In this document: positions 60,756-64,000 of the stretch, one piece after another
Position numbering within the stretch: the stretch's first letter is position 1
Layout: each line of letters opens with the position of its first letter
Assembly (NCBI RefSeq): GCF_022513635.1
Contig: NZ_JAKWBL010000002.1
Coordinates: 434,001 to 498,000, forward strand
Source: Paraniabella ginsengisoli
GTDB lineage: Bacteria > Bacteroidota > Bacteroidia > Chitinophagales > Chitinophagaceae
Reading direction: 5' to 3'
DNA length: 64,000 nt
Program-made: the position numbers and the translations under genes
Notes under the pieces: generated by a model
The model's database searches: none
Told to the model about the DNA's origin: nothing
What the model saw: only the letters and a program-made list of their open reading frames with translations

Positions 60756-61076
60756 ATGAATCATTCAAGAATGATTGAAGCCTGTTTGGCCTGTTTTGCA
60801 GCTTGTGAAATAACCGCTGCTGAAAGTATTAAAATCAGCAATGCAGATTACCTGCGTTGCATTGCACTTTGTCGCGATTGTATTGAGCTGTGCCAGCTTT
60901 GTATAAAGTTGGATTTAAGAGATTCCGATTACAGACACCAAATTATGAAAGTGTGTATTGAAAATTGCCTTGACTGCGCAAAAGAATGCGAGCGTTTTCC
61001 TAATTCGGAATACCACGTACAATCGGCCAAAGCCTGCCGTGTTTGTGCAGAAGAAATGCAGAAAATGCTTAACTAA
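60756..61076 (+). CDS. Cys-rich four-helix-bundle copper-binding protein
   Basis: Intact 106 residues with 13 Cys, almost all in helices at i/i+3/i+4 spacing: ACLACFAACE, YLRCIALCRDCIELCQLC, VCIENCLDCAKECE, ACRVCAEEM. This is the pattern of copper storage proteins (Csp-type), where Cys pairs line the bundle and hold Cu(I). No signal peptide, so it should buffer copper in the cytoplasm. Confidence 0.9.
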   Translation: MNHSRMIEACLACFAACEITAAESIKISNADYLRCIALCRDCIELCQLCIKLDLRDSDYRHQIMKVCIENCLDCAKECERFPNSEYHVQSAKACRVCAEEMQKMLN

Positions 61077-61099
61077 AGAAGAATATTAAGTTTGAAAAA

Positions 61100-62062
61100 A
61101 TGGGTATTGGTGAAGCCAAAATAGGCCTCGGATTGGCAGCACTCGGAAGACCCGAATACATCAATATCGGAAAAACCCGGGCAAGCGATAAGACCGAAAT
61201 TGCTTTTAAAGAAAATGCCTTTAAGGTGCTGGATGCAGCTTACAAAGCGGGTGTGCGGTATTTTGATACGGCACCTTCTTATGGAAAAGGCGAGCAGTTT
61301 TTATATGAATGGAGTGTAAACAAAGCCGATAAAGATATTGTGTTGGGTACGAAATGGGGCTATACCTATATAGCAAACTGGGAAATCGGTTTTAGCGGAA
61401 ATCACGAAATAAAGGAACATTCCATTTCAAAATTGAGCGAGCAGTGGAGATTTTCCAAAAAGCTGTTACCGCTCTTAAAAATTTATCAAATCCATTCGGC
61501 AACCTTAGAAAGTGGCGTGTTGGAAAATGATGAAGTATTAAATTATTTAGCCGAATTAAAAGAGCAGTTCAACCTCAAAATTGGAATTACAACAAGCGGT
61601 TTCAATCAAAGTGATATTATTAAAAAGGCGGTTTCCATAAAAATAGATGCAAAGCCCTTGTTTGACAGCTTTCAGATAACCTACAATATTTTAGAAAATA
61701 GCACGCATCAAATTTTAAAGCAATTGATAGCTGATCATAAAACCGTTATTGTGAAGGAAGCATTGGCCAACGGAAGGATTTTTCCCAACAAGGAGTATGT
61801 GCATTATCAAAATTTATATAAAGACTTAACGGTTTTGGCTGGTAAATACAAGGTTGGAACAGATGCCATTGCCTTGCGGTTTTGTATGGATTATTTACAC
61901 CCTGAAACGGTATTAAGTGGCGCGTCTTCCGTACATCAACTTCAAGAAAATCTAAAAGCAAACCGTTTTAAACTTTCTGAAGAAGAACTGAATACATTGA
62001 AAATACATAGTGTTTCAAGCGTTGATTATTGGAACGAAAGAAGTCAATTGGAATGGCATTGA
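61100..62062 (+). CDS. Aldo/keto reductase
   Basis: Intact 320 residues. Features: KVLDAAYKAGVRYFDTAPSY (Asp and Tyr of the tetrad), GTKWGYTYI (Lys), LKIYQIHSATLES (His position), and GASSVHQLQENLKANRF near the C-terminus for NADP binding. Probably reduces aldehydes or ketones. It lies 23 bases after the copper-binding gene and 38 bases before the AraC regulator. Confidence 0.92.
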   Translation: MGIGEAKIGLGLAALGRPEYINIGKTRASDKTEIAFKENAFKVLDAAYKAGVRYFDTAPSYGKGEQFLYEWSVNKADKDIVLGTKWGYTYIANWEIGFSGNHEIKEHSISKLSEQWRFSKKLLPLLKIYQIHSATLESGVLENDEVLNYLAELKEQFNLKIGITTSGFNQSDIIKKAVSIKIDAKPLFDSFQITYNILENSTHQILKQLIADHKTVIVKEALANGRIFPNKEYVHYQNLYKDLTVLAGKYKVGTDAIALRFCMDYLHPETVLSGASSVHQLQENLKANRFKLSEEELNTLKIHSVSSVDYWNERSQLEWH

Positions 62063-62100
62063 GATTTTTGATGGACTTATAAAAATTAGTATTTTACAAA

Positions 62101-62927
62101 ATGGTTAAAAAAATAAAAATTTCAGATAAGCATCAAGCACCTTTTTCATTTATGCCAAATGATTTGGATGAGGAGCTAACCATTATGTGGAATGTAGGTG
62201 AATTAACCATGGTAAAACTGGATGGTATCGATATTGAAATAGGAAAACATTGCATTCTTTTCGTATCAGAATTTTATATGAAGCTGCAGGCAAATGCCGG
62301 AACTTTTCGCATCATTAAGTTTAATAAAACTTTTATCAACCCCATCGAAACGATGGCAAATACCGGGGAATACTTAATGATTTTTTACGGATTGCACGCG
62401 GTAAATCATTTGCCAAAAATCATTTTAAGGGATGAAGAATTACCGGTATTTGAGCAAATTTGGCAGAATCTTCTTACCGAAGTAAAAAACATCAACAACC
62501 CCATTTCCGAGGCCTTGGTTAGAAATTCCTTTCAACGTTTTTTGTTGGTTAGTCAACAAAAGCACGCAGAAACGGAGTTTGATATTGCAATTGATTTTAA
62601 GGACTTAAAGCTCATCCGCGAATTTCAGTATTTGGTAAATACCAATTTTAAGGATTTGACGAAAGTGTCCGATTACGCAAGCATCTTAAAAGTTTCGCCT
62701 AAAAAATATCAGAAATATTTGGTTGCTGCTATAGTAAAAAGGCAAGCGAATTGATTGCAGACCGAAGAAACCTATTTGCCAAACGCCAACTAATGCATAC
62801 CGATGAGTTGATAAAAAACATTGCCTACGATTTGAATTTTTCAGACCCGCAAGCATTTTCTCACTTCTTCAAAAGGCAAAATGGGATAACGCCTGATGAG
62901 TTTAGGAACAAGAATCAACCTATTTAA
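62101..62927 (+). CDS. AraC-family regulator (one frame shift)
   Basis: About 276 residues. N-terminal sensor (about 1-150) with a beta-rich cupin-like segment (TIMWNVGELTMVKLDGIDIE ... FRIIKFNKTFINPIE), then the AraC helix-turn-helix domain: DLTKVSDYASILKVSPKKYQKY in the first motif and, after one missing base near 62737, ELIADRRNLFAKRQLM, ELIKNIAYDLNFSDPQAFSHFF KRQNGITPDEF. Corrected stop at 62927. It sits at the end of the reactive-species block and may regulate it, or may respond to sugars like many Bacteroidota AraC proteins. Confidence 0.85.
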
Positions 62928-63027
62928 ATCAAGCTAAAACCTTTGGAAAACCGAACACCAATTGAAGAATTTACAACACCCTTTTGGAATATTGTCCTGG
63001 TATCTTCGTGTGAGAAAAAATAAAAAA

Positions 63028-63998
63028 ATGGGAAATAACACAATAAACACAGCAAGAACCAAAGCATTGATCAGTCTTTTAGACGATCCGGACACTAAGA
63101 TATACGATACGGTGAGAGCGGAATTTTTTAATGCCGATTTCAATGTCATTACTGAGTTACAAACCGCTTTTGATACCAGTGATGACGAATTAAAAACAGA
63201 AAGAATTGTCGAAATACTCGACCGCATTAAATGCAAAAAATTACAAGCGGATATTGAAAACTGGAGTGCAATAGAAAACCCCGATTTAATGGAGGGAATG
63301 CTGCACATTGCAAGTTATGGCTACCCCAATTTCGATTTGGAGGCCATCACAAGTTTGATCGATGAAATTACGAATGTTGTAACAGCCAAAATAGAAGGAA
63401 AAGCTCCAGAAGAAACAGCTAAAGTACTCAATGAAGTTATTTTAAAGGATTTTAAATTTAGAGGGAATTTCAGAGAATATTCCGCTTTAAAAAATTCGTT
63501 TATTAACAAAATGGTCGAAACAAGGGCTACAAATCCCATTGGCTTGTCCATCATTTATTTATTGGTAGCAAAGTCTGTTGGAATTCCATTAGTCGGCATC
63601 AATTCTCCTGGTCATTTCATTTTGGGGTACCTTACCGAAAGAGATAGTGGTGAAGAAAAATCGATGAATGAAACGCCCGTGAAAAATTCTTCGCACACGG
63701 AGGATGTAGATGGCGTTCCATTCGACCATAAAAAAACGCAGCGAAGCTGCAAACTAATAAATATACGAATGAAATAGCATTTTTTATTGATCCGTTCAAC
63801 AATGGACAAATCATCAGTAGTACTGATTTCAACACTTGGCTAAAAACGAAAGACGTACCTGAAAACGTGTTAGACACTATTGTCGCTACCAATAAAGCCA
63901 TTGTAAAAAGGGTGTTCAACAATATGATTTACGCCTTGTACACTTCCGGCGAAAAAAGTACCGCAGAGAAATTATTGGCAGTGGCGGAATTAATTTAA
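63028..63998 (+). CDS. Transglutaminase-like (SirB1-type) protein (one frame shift)
   Basis: About 323 residues; I prefer the ATG at 63028 (GNNTINTARTKALISLLDDP) over the earlier frame start at 62962. Transglutaminase-like core with NPIGLSIIYLLVAKSVGIPL VGINSPGHFILGY; the usual catalytic Cys position is Ser or another residue here, so it is probably a binding protein rather than a peptidase. One base is missing near 63755, giving YTNEIAFFIDPFNNGQIISS and an end at 63998. The family is often linked to tetratricopeptide repeats. Two bases remain before the window edge. Confidence 0.8.
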
Positions 63999-64000
63999 AG

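Noticed and set aside
1..64000. CRISPR arrays, insertion sequences, prophage
   Set aside because: No regularly spaced repeat, transposase, integrase or phage protein was seen on either strand.

Overview
The window looks like a chromosomal segment of a Bacteroidota bacterium, most likely Chitinophagaceae or a near relative. Pointers are the low GC content, the TTTG / TAnnTTTG promoter ahead of the tRNA gene, many lipoproteins and signal-peptide proteins, a TonB-dependent receptor of the outer-membrane beta-barrel family, a CheB-CheR-PAS hybrid kinase, and the glycoside hydrolase set. No phage, transposase, integrase or CRISPR array is visible. Very many genes (about 29) are split by single-base frame shifts, nearly all of them a missing base in or beside a homopolymer. 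I merged the pieces where both halves belong to one family. The pattern fits sequencing or assembly error better than decay, so most merged genes are probably intact in the organism.

Layout. 1-6.1 kb: end of a CheB-like gene, a giant CheB-CheR-PAS-GAF histidine kinase, and a receiver-only regulator. 6.3-13.8 kb: an NtrC-type activator (-), a glycosyltransferase (+), a second receiver (-), a DUF892 ferritin-like protein, a gene-poor 1.2-kb gap with a decayed reading frame, an AlkD-like DNA repair protein and an NTF2-like protein; the last two share a duplicated upstream element of about 57 bp. 14.2-19.9 kb (-): a stress block with zinc alcohol dehydrogenase, SDR, DUF6766 protein, KTSC protein, membrane protein and a large-subunit catalase. 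20.6-27.0 kb: a TonB-dependent receptor, then an arsenic operon (arsR, DUF6428, arsenate reductase/phosphatase, acr3) with two near-identical ArsR-type operator boxes, and a divergent ChrA-type transporter. 27.3-28.4 kb: a membrane fatty acid desaturase.

28.7-41.2 kb: a carbohydrate block with GH2, GH16, DUF488, GH43, a GlxA-type regulator (-), an SRPBCC protein, a sialidase-like BNR protein, an MFS sugar porter, a LacI regulator and a sugar-kinase-like phosphotransferase, but no SusC/SusD pair. It ends at a tRNA-Pro(UGG). 41.3-43.6 kb is a gene graveyard with a broken CpsB phosphatase, an AraC fragment and an orphan terminator.

43.6-64 kb: every gene is on the + strand. It starts with a mirror-image set of four paralogous lipoproteins (NTF2-like, bicupin, bicupin, NTF2-like), followed by RidA, a cupin related to the lipoprotein cupins, DUF302, an outer membrane protein, an AhpD-like protein, a small protein coupled to a BCCT transporter, EgtD, a membrane protein, a GreA-like protein, a two-part small protein, an alpha/beta hydrolase-OsmC fusion, a cupin, MsrB, DUF1223, MsrA, SDR, bestrophin, a Cys-rich copper-binding four-helix protein, an aldo/keto reductase, an AraC regulator and a transglutaminase-like protein. 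Methionine sulfoxide repair, peroxide and thiol chemistry, histidine betaine synthesis and copper buffering in one co-directional run suggest an envelope and cytoplasmic reactive-species defence island. This block is the best candidate for an undescribed system.
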